DNA of 64,000 nucleotides, taken from assembly GCF_036370855.1 (NCBI RefSeq), contig NC_088130.1, forward strand, positions 71,028,941 to 71,092,940, written 5' to 3'. The notes below the pieces were generated by a model. The model saw only the letters and a program-made list of their open reading frames with translations. It did not search any database and was not told the origin of the DNA. Position 1 is the stretch's first letter. Each line of letters opens with the position of its first letter. This DNA comes from Dromaius novaehollandiae (lineage: Eukaryota > Chordata > Aves > Casuariiformes > Dromaiidae). This document shows positions 23,878 to 64,000 of this stretch, piece after piece. The position numbers and the translations under genes were made by a program.

Positions 23878-23900
23878 CCGGAAGTGCCGTCACGGCGCTT
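23878..23900. promoter_or_regulatory. ETS-type and CRE-like sites at the NARS1 start
   Basis: CCGGAAGTG at 23878-23886 matches the ETS/GABP consensus. It is followed by CCGTCACGG, which resembles a CRE half-site, and then by GCGCTTCCG, a second inverted ETS-like core. Clustered ETS sites within about 40 nt of the ATG are common in housekeeping promoters. Function is inferred. Confidence 0.5.
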
Positions 23901-24586
23901 CCGCCGGTTGCATCAGCCGCCCCGCCCCGCCCGGCAGGGGGCGCAGGCGCCGGCAGCGCGGGGCCCGGGCAGCGTTTGGGCCCTGTCAGAACCGCGTCGC
24001 CTTCCCTAAGGGAGGGCGCGGGGCGAGAGCTAGTGCCCAGGCCCGGTGACGCCGAGCACCGGCCTACGCTCGGCTGTGGGCTCTCCCTGGGCGCTACCGC
24101 GGTGGGCTCGGTGTAACGGCAGCCGTTCTGCTGGAAGGCGGCTTCCAGGCAGAAAACGGAAACCCGCAAACTACCGCAGCAGCGGACGTCGCCTGGAAAC
24201 GGGAGTCAGCCGGCGAGACGGAACGGCGGGCAGAGGGCCAGCACGTCGCGTCCCACTTTGTGGCGATTGCAACCAAGGCTTTCTTCAGGAAGCTGAAATA
24301 CACAGATGCCCTTTAGACACTAAAAAACCCCAAAGCAAAAATCAAGCTTTTCACGGCGAGGGTGGTCACACGCTGCAGCAGGTTCCCCAGAGCGGCTGCG
24401 GCGCCTCCGTCCTCGGAGATGCTCCCAGCCCAGCCGGCCGCGCGCCTGAGCAAGCTGCTCTGGCCTACCCTGCTCGGAGCTGGGCCCTGCCACCCGCGGC
24501 GATTCTCCGAAACTGGTGAAAGCTGCTCTGCTCTTCATGGCTCACCGGAGCCAAAAGTTACGAAAACTGATTATCTACGACATGTT

Positions 24587-24592
24587 TTTATT
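24587..24592 (-). terminator. ATP8B1: Candidate distal ATP8B1 poly(A) signal AATAAA
   Basis: The last AATAAA hexamer before the NARS1 CpG island, followed on the minus strand by a T-rich stretch (cagttttcgtaacttttgg). It is the most distal of four candidate hexamers; choice between them is inferred. Confidence 0.4.
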
Positions 24593-25974
24593 AAGTCTCA
24601 TTGGAAACGGAAGGAACATAGCCACCTCAGTTTGCATGCTTAGTATTTTAATATCACGCCCAGTTCTGGAGTCCAATACTTTTTTCTTTTAAACCACCAA
24701 CGCCATCCATCTCAGAGAGATTACAGCTATCTCCACTTTTTAAATCCCTTTCACACTCCTGAACTGCACTGTGCTGACCCATATACTTATCAGAAAAGAA
24801 GCTGTAACTTTAGGATATTTATTTCCATTAAATTTTTGAAATGTACATTTTTCATTGAAAAAGAACTGTATATCATGTTTTTTGCTATAAAAACATTTCA
24901 GTATTCAACCTTAGTCCATGAGTCAGAAGTAAGTGAAACATTCATACACCTCAATTTGAAGAGTGAAAATATGTGCAAATGCAGAGACTTTCATTAAAAA
25001 CTTTTTACACTCTAAGAATGGTATTTATTTACCAGCAAGTGAAATACATTCAGTATAAAAGCAAACAGTTTTCTAATTAACTATTATTCTTCATTGCTGT
25101 ATCTAAAACAACTGAAATGAACATATTTTTGCCAGTTCAAAGGGCAGCTTTCCAAAGATTGAATATATCTCTTCATAAAAATACTGTACAAGAAAGAAGA
25201 CACAAACGTATCCAAGAAAGTTAGAAAGAGAGAGACAGAGAAAAAAAATCCTGTTGATTGTTGCCTCAGCTCTCCATTCCAGGGAACCCCAAGGAATCAG
25301 CGAGGGAAGGAGTACCGCCATACCTCTCTTGCTAACAAGGTGCAAAGAAAGATCTCTTCCGATTTAGCACAGCAAGTTGCAGTCAATCATTGAAGAAAAA
25401 GAAATGAACTGAAACCACACCTATAAATGTCAGAATACCTAATACAATCTGATGCTGACTAAAGCTTATCACCAGATATATCTGAATCTCAGCTGTACAA
25501 GCTCAGGTGAGATTTTCTAGGTTCCTCTCAAAAGACAGATCAGATCACCTGATTTGCCATTGTCACTGTAAATGGTGCACACAGGTTAACTGCGTCTTTG
25601 CAGTTCACCTTCAAAGTCATGATATGAAATGTAGCTGCAATTTTATTCCAATATATTATTAAAATGTGAAAAAAGTTTGCAATTCCAGACATCACTAAAA
25701 AAATTACAGTGCTGGGTTTTCATACCCTAGATTGCATATCTTCCAGTTTCACATGTAACAGACATAGTTGCACAAGGAGTAGTAGCTCCGTAGAAAAATC
25801 TTGGCCTTTCTATGTTTCCAGTAGTCCTAAACCAAGAGGTTTTGCGATAAAACGTAACAATCTTCATATCCATGTGCCATTTGGTTAAAAAAATATCCTG
25901 AGTTTGTTTTAAAAAAACCCTTTTTTTGTGCAATCATTTGAATAAAAAGCTTCTCTCCTAAAACGTAGTAAAAA
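24587..25974 (-). other. ATP8B1: Probable ATP8B1 3' UTR
   Basis: AT-rich, non-coding sequence after the ATP8B1 stop. Minus-strand AATAAA hexamers occur at 25647-25642, 25029-25024, 24823-24818 and 24592-24587. Whichever is used, the transcript ends within roughly 0.7-1.8 kb of the NARS1 start codon. The full extent shown assumes the last hexamer is used. Confidence 0.5.
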
Positions 25975-54421
<28,447 letters not shown>

Positions 54422-54433
54422 TCTGCTAGCGCT
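54422..54433 (-). other. ATP8B1: ATP8B1 5' UTR segment of coding exon 1
   Basis: Twelve untranslated bases (AGCGCTAGCAGA) between a good acceptor (ttcctttgtctttatgaaac then actcacag) and the ATG. Implies at least one upstream untranslated exon. Confidence 0.7.
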
Positions 54434-55770
54434 CTGTGAGTGTTTCATAAAGACAAAGGAATGAGTTAATGGAGCAAGTGCTGGAAACCATGTCTCCATA
54501 AATGTAGTCTGTCAATATCTGTCAGCAAAACCACATTCAAAACTAGTTCTCCGAGAGCAGCTTAGAGCATGGACTCAGTTTTCAAACACAGTTCAAAGCC
54601 ATGAGGCGTAACAAGTCCTCCATAAACTTTCTGCTATATGTAATTATAAATGCTCACATGACCTACTAAGGGAACATCCTATTTTCTTGACGTAAGAAAT
54701 CTTTAATGGATCGTAGAAATTAGTAAGCCCATGAACACCTGAAGCTTAACAGTTGCCATCACACTGCTCTTTATAGCAACACCAGGATGACAAGAGTTAA
54801 AGGAATTTAGATCCTAGGTCAGCAGCCAGAAGGCTGAGCACCGAGCACAAGCCACTGAGCGCTTGCAATCAGCAATTCAGGTCATGCAACAGCTCCTCAG
54901 GCCCAGGTCCCCTGGCTGCAAGGCAGCAGGAACGGCTCTCACACAAAATAAACCTTTGCTTCCCTCTCCCCTCCCCAAAGTCTTAACAGGAACATTTGCC
55001 ATTAAAAGATGTCACATTTTGGTGTCCAAATATCTAAGGAAGTTTAAAACTCATTTTTTAAGATGTTCAACACAAAAAAAATCCAATTGTACCTATGCTA
55101 TGTGTATGCGCATAACTCTGCCTGAAGCTTTTCAAAAAGCTCACGTGGTCCCTACACCTTACATACAAATACATTGTCTTCCAAATTGTGATCTCCATCT
55201 TCCATAAAGTGCATTTAAACTATAGCTCTTGAGAAATCCCTGGAATTGTTATTATTTGGGCTCCCGCATCTTCATGCGATCTTAGATCCAAGCAAGACAT
55301 GCAGGAGAAGATCCTAGCCTCCTTTCGCATTTTCAGACTGCGCAGAAAATTTCTGCTGCTTAAGCCATTTGCTACAGTGGACAGTACTGAACTGTTTGTA
55401 AACAAAACTCAGAAACCACCTACTCATGGGCAACTCCTCCCCCTCCAACCACCACCCAGGAACAACCACCTACACAGCTCCTAAACGGTCTTCATCGACA
55501 CTGGGTTAGCTAATCACTTTGCTGAGCAGTTTGGCATTTTATTAACTGATCTAGTACAGCAATTTATATAATTTTGGTGAGTGTGCCCCATTCATTTCCA
55601 GCCATCTAATACTCCCATCAGTTATACGGAAGCCTACATTGCTTGCATTTATTTCTAAAGGTAAATACTTCCAAACAGATTCTGTTCTGTCTGCTCAAGG
55701 CACTGTACAAGTTGGAGGAATATTAAAAACCACTGTGAGAGGAATGGGTTCCATAACCTCAGTAATTTCA

Positions 55771-55789
55771 AAATTAAATTAAATTAAAT
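55771..55789. repeat. (AAATT)n short tandem repeat
   Basis: Consecutive five-base AAATT/AATTA units in the right flank; low-complexity DNA. Confidence 0.85.
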
Positions 55790-56635
55790 AGCCAGTTGAA
55801 GCCAAGTAACATACTAGCTGGCTACCAGGTATCTGCCTAGTGACCCATGTTCTAAAAAGAGCGTGGCTCTGTGAAATAACACCAACGCTACCCTATACCC
55901 CATATGCTGCTGCTAATGAAACCAGCAAACAGCAATGCCAGCACCCATTATTTGGGCTGACAGCAAACCTTGTCAATACCCAAGTTTCTATTTTTACAAA
56001 GCTGAATTGTCTCCCCTCCCTAATATCTCTTGGCAGAGAGATATAAATATTAAATGAGTACTTAATATGCTACTCAAATGACACAACTGTCTTCTAAAAG
56101 CCCAAAACATGTAACGCTATTTCATCATCTGCAGTTCCAGAGCATTCTCCTACCGCACGAGCTAATGTTTCAAGACTGCCAGTTTATAAAACAAAATGAA
56201 AAGCAGATATCATATGAACACAGTTTGACTGAATATGAATTAGTACAGCTTCTTCCGAGACCCACTCAGGGTGCTCACTGACGCAGTCCGCTGGGAACGG
56301 GACAGCGAGTCACTAACGCCCAAGTTGTGGAACCTGAAACTTCTGCGGAAGCATTATGTGCTTTCCTAAACAGCCTTGGAATTAGGCAATTCATCTGAGA
56401 CACACGGGATTCAAGCTTAAATCCATGTACTTGAAGATCTCACTGTGCTGTTTTGGTTCCTTTCTCCTCTTTTTACCCTCTTTGTTCTTCCTCGACCACC
56501 ACCCTTCCCGCACAAAATCTCGTACTTCACCTGATGCAGGAAGGAAGAGAAGTACACACCTGAAAGCTGAACTAAAAATGTATTTCCATAACCACCTGCT
56601 CATTAGCAGCTTAAAGCACAGAGCCAGTATAACCT

Positions 56636-56840
56636 GAGCGCACGTCGCTGCAGAAACCGGTCCGTGACGCAACCCATCCATCTGCCCCACGCAGAGGGCA
56701 GGGGGACGTCGGCTGTGCCCAGCCACGACACGGCCCCTGCGCGACGCCCCTCCGCACCGGGAGGGCCTGCCTGGCCCAGCGTTCGCCCCCGACCCCAGAA
56801 AACGCAGTACGAGGGTCAGGGACAGGCGTTTTGCGCCTCT
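56636..56840. promoter_or_regulatory. CpG-rich patch, candidate ATP8B1 promoter or first exon
   Basis: A short block with closely spaced CpG in an AT-rich setting, about 2.2 kb upstream of coding exon 1. No TATA box or confirmed start. It is the densest CpG cluster in the right flank near the gene, so a promoter is possible but unproven. Confidence 0.35.
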
Positions 56841-57480
56841 TCACACAGGCCTAAAAAGATATGGAAAGGTAAGGTGCTGAAAGGGAGTTTTAAAAGTGTT
56901 TAAAAACAACCAGACCAGTTAAGTGGCAACCAAACACACGCTGGCAGCAAGACTGAACGTGTGAGGACATAAGAGAAAGATGGGGGGAAATCCAGGGAGT
57001 AAATAAACTCTGACAGTTACTGCTTCTGGCATGATGTGAGGGACAGATAATTGCTGCACATTGTTTTTCTTAATGTAGGCGGTATCTAGTGTCCTCAAAA
57101 GCAACTTCAATTAGAAATATAATTAATACCTGCTTTTTTTAAGAATCTGATACTACAATCTCTGCTGTCGATGGCATACAGACAGAAGTTTTCCCTACGT
57201 TGAGAGAGAAGCCATTTCAAAACAAGATCCCAGAAGTTTTACAAGATGCTGCATCGAGGGATCCCAATTTATTTTACATCTGCCAGCCTCAGACAAGCGT
57301 TTTCATCAACTATCACAGGTTTCCTCAGTCCAGAGGAAAACTGAGGCTGAGCACAATACTTAATTTTTCGCTTTGCAATTAGACACATCTTCCATCATTT
57401 CCATGTGCATGTGATTCAGTATCAGAGCAGACACAGTCAGAAGGCACCAAGGTGCGCAGGACTTACAGCCTGCAGCAAGC

Positions 57481-57680
57481 ACAGTCACTTGACATCCCCC
57501 GGGAAGGACAGCCGCTGCGCAGGTGCCCCTCGCTCACCGGTACCCGGTACGGCTGCTCTGCGACACAGGCGGAGGCGGGAGCGAGGGAAGGCACCGGGCT
57601 CCCTGCGGCATCAATCCAGCGTCAGTCCCGAAGGCAAACAACCCGCACGCAGGAACCGAGAGCGCAGCAGAGCCTTTTCA
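57481..57680. promoter_or_regulatory. Second CpG-rich patch upstream of ATP8B1
   Basis: Another CpG-dense block (includes cgctcaccggtacccggtac and cggaggcgggagcgaggg). Similar in character to the patch at 56.6 kb. Candidate alternative promoter or first exon; function inferred only from composition. Confidence 0.3.
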
Positions 57681-60600
57681 GTAAAGAACAAAAAATCCAA
57701 TATGACTAAATATTTATTCCAATTAAGTTCCTGAATTTATCACTGACCAGCACCTATTATTGCCTCTGCCACTAAATGGGTTCCAATAAACCATAAAAGA
57801 CTCCAGAAAGGAATCCTGACAATAGTTACCATAGAAGCACTAGGAAAATATTGAAATAAAGCATACAAAAATACATTGGTAACTATTTGTGAAGCAGCAG
57901 AATTTCATTTGTTCTACAGCTGTATCACTTTCTTGAGCTGCTTTTTCTGACCCACAGAACTGTATTCAATAACCCACCACATGCAGGTATTCCCAAGCAC
58001 AGCAGCTAATTTTTGTCATCATTACTCAGTAATGTATTACTCAGTAATCAGTATTACTCCTAGAAGCAGTATGGAGCCAGAGGAATGCTAACAGCTGATG
58101 AAAACTGCTAACAAGCTACTGGCTAAACCTTTACTGTAATGCAACCCATGGGACACAGCCGAGAGCCCAGGCCAGCAACCTTTCTGCTCATCAGCGGGCA
58201 TTACCATTTCAAAATATGTAAATGGGAAGGAAAGCAAGTAATGCTGTTAAATGTTATGAGCAGAAAGGATAGTGTATCATCAGGTTATTGCGTGTCTTTT
58301 ACTTCTTCCTCTCCGCTATGCTGCAAGCTCCCCTGCACTCCCAGCTAGTGTCATGTGTAAAGAGAGAGAGAGGGACACATCCTTGGAGAACTTCATCGTG
58401 TGGTGGATACTATAGGTTAGCTCTGGCCTCCGCCCTCGTTCCCCTCCACCGACGGCATCTCACACCTCGTCCCCCGAACCAGCACGAGCCTCTGCCACGC
58501 ACTTCTTCCCCCAGAGACCTCTGTGCCCGGCAGCGCGGCTCCAGCACGTCGCTGTCAGGAGCAGCCAGGCGAGAGCTCACGACCCTCCCGCTTTGCTTCA
58601 TTCAGGGTCTCAGCATACATTCAAAAAACCGGAATATGTATGAAGAAGTAACTGCTTCTAAACAACCCACAGTCACAGAGTCATTGAAATCAATCTTGCC
58701 CACAGTGCAATGGAAAAGCAAGTCAATGGCATTTTTGGGTTACTTATGCTCAGAAATGTATTTTGCAACATTTCTACCTGTAGTTTTTATATTATTGCTA
58801 GACTTGCTGCATGCTCATGCTATTTACGTTTTACTGTATTGTTCACTGCATTATAAAAAACGGGGGGAAGGAGGGGCAGGTGAAACAAGAAATATCCCCC
58901 ACCTTTATAGCCAGGAGGAAACAGTCACAAGTCCTGAAATGGGGACAGGGACAGATGAAGTCTAGTATTGTTTACCTCCTGCGACTTAAGGGAAAAACAA
59001 AACAGAACAAGACAAACAATCAAGAGTACAAAAAGAGTCCCACACTGGCTCAGGAGGCAGATCCTGTCTGCACTAAGAGACACAGCAAGGAACTGGTACA
59101 GTCGACTAAAAAACCCACAAACGCAGAACTACAGAAGCGGCTCCACTTTGTCTTATGACAGAGTCTTCTGACAGCACGGTAGTATTTTTGAGAGTGAGCC
59201 AAGTTTCCTCCAACATCATTTGGGGAAAACCTTGCCAGACTCCTAACCATTTTCCCAATTCAGAGGCCCTGCAGGTTACTGCAAGGTTTTCGCTCCCTCG
59301 GGCAAACCAGACAGATACTACTGAACCAGGCGTTAGTCTTGGACACTAAACCCTCTAAACCCTTCCGTATACTCTTACTTAGCGAGCAATTACAGCCAAC
59401 ACACACCAACTTATCCAAGTTTTTCCTGTCCAAACAGGGGAATGGATAATCCTGCCCTTAAACATAATGTCTCGGCTTTGCAAGCAAGCCACAGGCAGGC
59501 TCTTTGCCTAAGTGTCTACTTTAGAAGCAGGTTTTATGAAATGCTTAGATTTCCTTTTCACTGCATGCCTGTGCAGGCAGAAGAAATCCCTCAGCCTGGG
59601 ATTATGTTTTCAATCACAAGTTGCTTGAACATTAGATAACATCCTCCGAGAACAAACAGCAGGTAATGCTCAATCTCAATTATTCTTTTTTCTTTTCTGT
59701 TTTGGAAAAAGTAATATTCTCAGACTACAAGACTGCTGCAGCCAAAGACTCTGCCACACTAGTATCGTAAACGGGGAATGGTCGAAGATCCGTACACACC
59801 AAGTCCTTAAACCAAAAGTACTACCAGACCTTTGAATCGCAGTCACTCCACAACAAACAGAATAAGCACACATGCCTGGCACCTTCGCCAGCCCCGGAGG
59901 GCATCGAACGCAAAGGCCCCGCTTCTGCACCCAAAGACCCCAGCGCGAACATCCCAGAGGGCTGGGACAGTATCCTGGGAAGCATCACCGTGTGCCTGCT
60001 CTGTCCTTGCACTCCTCGGGGGGATGAACGGCAGGCTGAAAGACTTTGCTCTGCCTCGGAAGGCAACTCTTTAACGCAGGAGCAAAACCACGAGTTCATG
60101 CACTCACAAGCAGCGGAGTCGCCTACAGGAATGCTCTTGCACTGTTAAAAGGATGGAAACGACACGGAAGCAGTTCACCAGGAAGCATTCCCAATAACGC
60201 CTTTCTTCTCACCGTCCTCAAGCCAGCCACATACTGACCACCGGGTCTTCACCAAAACGACCATCTTGGAAATGGGGTGAGGGAACCACAAAAAATGCTA
60301 CTTTTTCTTCCACGGGCCTGGAAAGGAATTGATGAGAACTGCCTCGAGAAAGGCACAGGATTTCACGGAATGAGGGAAACGGCTGGAGCATACAGGCTTG
60401 ATGGGAGTTTAAGATGGAAAACCCCCCGACTAACAAAGGTATGACAGATCCGAACAGTGCCGGGGCCGAGATGAGCTCCTGGAAACACTGCTGGAAGAAA
60501 GAAAACCGAAGGATCGGGAAAATGGCCCGGGGCTGCCAGCGAAGGCACGCAAGCGAAGAAAGCACGGAGCTCAGAGCTCAGAGGCCAAGCAAGAAAGTAC

Positions 60601-63600
60601 ACGAAAAGGCAACGGCGGTTTGAATAGCGGAGTGTTTAACGGGCTGACAGAGAAGGAGTCACCCGGTGACAACCTGACAAATTGGTTCAGGGTCAAGTTT
60701 CTTGTCACCTGGTTGGCCTGAAAAGGGCTAGATGAGAAAGTCGTGTCAGAAGTTCAGAGGAAAATGAAGAGTGCTTAGGAGGTAAGAGAGGAGGAGAGAG
60801 GAACTGAAAGCAAGGAACAACAGAGATGTCAAATAATACTCAGCCAACACAGGACGGAAAGCGAGAAGAGCAGACATCAGCTAATGCATGGATGAGGGAA
60901 GAGTGGAACGGAAAAATCAAAAGGTGAATTACACGATAGGAAGAGAGGAGGCCACTACTAATTTTTTCAATAATCAGTATTCAAAGAAGAAAAAAAAGTC
61001 ATCACTCAATTAAAAAAAAAAGTTAGGAAGGCTACATTGCACAGGAAAAGCAAACTATCAAACGGATGTTGCAGGCAGACCTCAGGCTATCATATTTGGC
61101 AGGCTTATCTATGCAGGTTTTTTTTTTCCCCAGTGTTGAAATAAAATAAAAGGTCGGGTCCATTTCAGAAAGGATCTGCTCTCAGCAGAGAGAACAAACG
61201 AGTTATTCAAGACAAACAATTTCTCACGTTAGCGCGCACAGCGTACATTCAGACTCGAGCTGGAATAACATTCACTTACAAAAGGGTCTTTCAAGCAGGA
61301 AAAAAAGAAGAGTTCAGTTTGCTGGAGCTGGGGATAAAGCTGTTTCAAACAAGATGCTACCTGCTTCCTTTTTTACAATAATATACTTAGCAAAGAACAC
61401 CGCTTTTACAGATCCTGCATGGAATGGACTAATAAACCAAGCTACAAATAAACAGGCTTTAGAAACTTCTCTGAAAGCATCATCTCTCTCACATCAAGCT
61501 TAGATTTAACCAATAATTAGTACTGTTTGAGCATATGCAGAGGGAAGGTAAAATAATCAGCAAAACAGATTTCAGCATGAGAAAACCTCTACAATTCCTC
61601 ACAGAGGCCAGATCAGCATTTCAGAAAATGTGATGTACTTAACTGTATTTACTTCAAACCATATGTATAATTCTGTTTGAATTTATACCTGGCTAGCCCT
61701 TTCCACAGCCAGGGAACTCCATCCCGCCAGGAGCTTTGCACACAGATGCACTCCGGCACGGCGACTTCCGCTTCGCTGTTCTTCTCATTCCGAGAGAAAA
61801 ACAATGGAGACGGAAAACAGTTTGGTCATGGTTCATGCACGAGGGAAAAGAAAATAAACATGCTCGGAGTACTACTGAATAGCAGCAAGATAAGCAGCAG
61901 GGGAAAAACCTAAAGGGATGAAAAAAGGAGATGATAAATTGGAAAAAAAAGCCAGTTTCCAACATGACGACTGATTTGTCTCCTGTCAAAACTTACGAAT
62001 ACAGAAACAGTGCCTGATATTAGAAATCAAACAAACAAACAAAAAAGTAGGAAAAAGGCCAACAGCTCTGAGAAAATGTTGGACTTGTTTGGGCGAGAAG
62101 GATTTGGTACCTGGTAAAGCAGTTTTAAACAAATTAGAGAAACGCTACAAGAAAATGTAATTTCCCCAAGGTGCTGATGATCAGCCCTTAACTACTTCAG
62201 TTCTAGGCATCATCTCTAAAAAAACGCTCTTTCTAAAGAACGAAGCAGAAGAACACACCAAAGAACATCAGCTAATTGTAACGTGGTCCTCACCGAGCAC
62301 AGACAATTTCCAGTGGCATCACCGCGATTAGCCACGTGTGACCCTGGGACACGATGGGATACGCAGTGGTTCCCCAGCACAGGCCCTCGTTCAGCACGTA
62401 GGTGTTCATCTACGGCTACAGACGCTACACGAGAGAACCAGCCACTTCTCTCCTGAAGACAGGCATCCAGGCGAGGCACGCTGACGGGCACCAGGCAAGC
62501 ATCCATCCCTCTCACGCAAGCTGTACGTTAACCAAAGAGCTTGTAACCGTAAAGCGTACAGGTAACAACCCCAGGTAAACACCTCCGCTTCAGACCTCGG
62601 CCAACGCACTGATGTCGTGGCAGCAACCACCCCACTGTCCGGGCTGTGCCGACGGGACGCAAACGGAGACACACACACAGGCAGGAACCTCCACCCTCGG
62701 CCCAGGAGAACCCAAGCTGTTCCCCAAACCCCCCAACTCTCTAGAAACTAGCCCACATCAAGAATCAGACTGGGCTGAACTGAAACAGCTACGATCCAGT
62801 GAAATTTAATAGCGAGCCTCTGTCTCGCCACTCATGAGCGTAATGATTACTCGCAATTCAGCATCATTTTGTGAGGGCTCACCTTACTCAAGCAGCAGTT
62901 TACAGTACCACACGTGACAGAGGACACAGTAAACACTTCTAGTCATTGAGATGAAGTCCTAATGTCCGAGTAAGTACAGAAAAAGCATATTAAAAGAATA
63001 AATGCTGTCACTCTACCTCAGCAAATCTGAGGCTTCCTTGAGGAATTCTTGCTCATCACAGATGATTTATTCACTGAAATTTATCCCATGAACTGCCAAC
63101 TCGTGAGTTTCGATTTTTGTTAACCCAAACGCGTTATCTGGCATTCTTCGGCAATCTGTGCTTCTAGGCTCGAGCAACCATCCACGAGATCTCAGCCCTA
63201 AACAAACAAATGAGCAGAAGAACAAGCGACATCCAACCCTCACTATTGTGAAAGTGAACTCAAACATGACCTGATTATTCCCCCCAAATCCTTCCACACC
63301 AAAGAAAGCAAAATTTTTTGGAAGGATGTTCACACCATTTCAATGACTGAAGCTGGCACTACTCACAGTCAAGCCCTGCCTTGATGAATCTGCACTATCC
63401 CTGTTTCCCACCACCACTTCTTCACTCTTTATTGCTTGGTCAGACTGCAGCAAGAGTAATTTGCTGTTGTACACAGAACCTGTGTCCCCAGAAACCAAGA
63501 TTAAAGGAATATAACAAAACCCCATAAATTCTGAATTCACTTCCAGTGCTGCCAAAATTTACCGAGATCCTGGTGTCTGTGGTAACAGTCCTTCTTGGAG

Positions 63601-64000
63601 GGTCTGAGCTGCAACAACCAAGTTCACGCATGATGCTCAGTAAGTCACTCAAAACACACTCCAAACAGTTCATTACAGGTTGTATGATGCTCATTTTCTA
63701 GTCCCTGACGTGACAGGTAGGTTAGACTTACTGAAGGACTGCCTTCTTACAGACGCAGGCCAATGGCGTTCAAAACACAGTTCCAAAATGATGGGCTGAG
63801 GAGCCAGGACACGTTTGTTTCGTGCTGAGTACAAGGAAACCAAACCTTAACAGAAAACTTCTACTTCTGGCTTTTGCTTCCACCTCGGCTCCCTTGCTGT
63901 TACATGTTACATGTTACCTTAACTTACCCTCGCACTGTCACAAATTTATTAATCTCCGCAAGCAGTGTCTTTCTATGAAGAGGATCACCATAGAAACTCA

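Larger units (their letters stand above)
23580..24520. promoter_or_regulatory. NARS1: NARS1 CpG-island promoter region
   Basis: A dense GC- and CpG-rich block covering NARS1 intron 1, exon 1 and about 600 nt upstream, in clear contrast with AT-rich flanks. No TATA box was seen near the start codon, as expected for a housekeeping CpG-island promoter. The island reaches toward the end of the upstream ATP8B1 gene. Confidence 0.85.
54437..64000. other. Right flank: probable ATP8B1 5' intron or upstream DNA
   Basis: No recognisable coding exon on either strand. Contains AT-rich DNA with an (AAATT)-type run at 55771-55789, a duplicated ATTACTCAGTAAT motif at 58021-58048, purine-rich stretches (60.75-61.05 kb), and several CpG-rich patches (56.64-56.84, 57.48-57.68, 58.43-58.60, 59.88-60.62 and 62.28-62.70 kb). 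The untranslated first exon(s) of ATP8B1 may be here or beyond the window. Confidence 0.6.

Noticed and set aside
23617-24519. Open frames on both strands across the CpG island (up to 157 codons)
   Set aside because: High GC removes stop codons by chance. The proteins are Arg/Pro/Ala-rich with no family match, and the minus-strand frame is explained by NARS1 exon 1 running into intron 1.
57300-57360. Possible reverse MIR fragment (gaggaaaactgaggctgagc)
   Set aside because: Only a short match without the rest of the core; not enough to call.
58288-58965. Longest open frame in the window (225 codons, plus strand)
   Set aside because: Composition is low-complexity and GC-driven in its first half, with no recognisable domain and no splice-linked partner exons. 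It lies in a non-coding flank.

Overview
The window is vertebrate nuclear DNA, most likely from a bird. It holds two multi-exon genes whose spliced proteins match vertebrate NARS1 and ATP8B1 closely. It also carries CR1 LINE fragments, which are typical of birds and reptiles, and its introns are short. The human genome has the same neighbours in the same orientation (FECH - NARS1 - ATP8B1 - NEDD4L on chromosome 18q21), so this is a conserved syntenic block. No FECH or NEDD4L coding exon was recognised here.

Layout. 1-9.43 kb: intergenic DNA downstream of NARS1, with a TA/CA microsatellite, a C13 tract, a MIR-like SINE fragment and a small CpG-rich patch. 9.43-23.9 kb: NARS1 on the minus strand, cytosolic asparaginyl-tRNA synthetase, 15 coding exons giving 559 codons. 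Its CpG-island promoter is at about 23.58-24.5 kb, with an ETS site next to the start codon. 24.59-25.97 kb: the 3' UTR of ATP8B1, which ends within about 1 kb of the NARS1 start. 25.97-54.43 kb: ATP8B1 on the minus strand, a P4-type phospholipid flippase, 27 coding exons giving 1252 codons. 54.43-64 kb: no recognisable coding exon. This is probably ATP8B1 5' intron or upstream DNA, and it contains several CpG-rich patches that could be promoters or untranslated first exons.

The exon maps were built by following reading frame and splice sites exon by exon. Both gene models close in frame from ATG to stop with every intron phase matching. Two ATP8B1 introns need a GC donor rather than GT to keep frame and homology.

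The two genes are tandem and not functionally linked as an operon. NARS1 charges tRNA-Asn in the cytosol. ATP8B1, with its CDC50 partner, moves phospholipids across apical membranes. I found no evidence of a previously undescribed system. The points worth a second look are the two GC-AG introns, a diverged 44-nt ATP8B1 exon, a lysine run in the ATP8B1 cytoplasmic domain, the tight spacing of the two genes, and the CpG-rich patches in the right flank.
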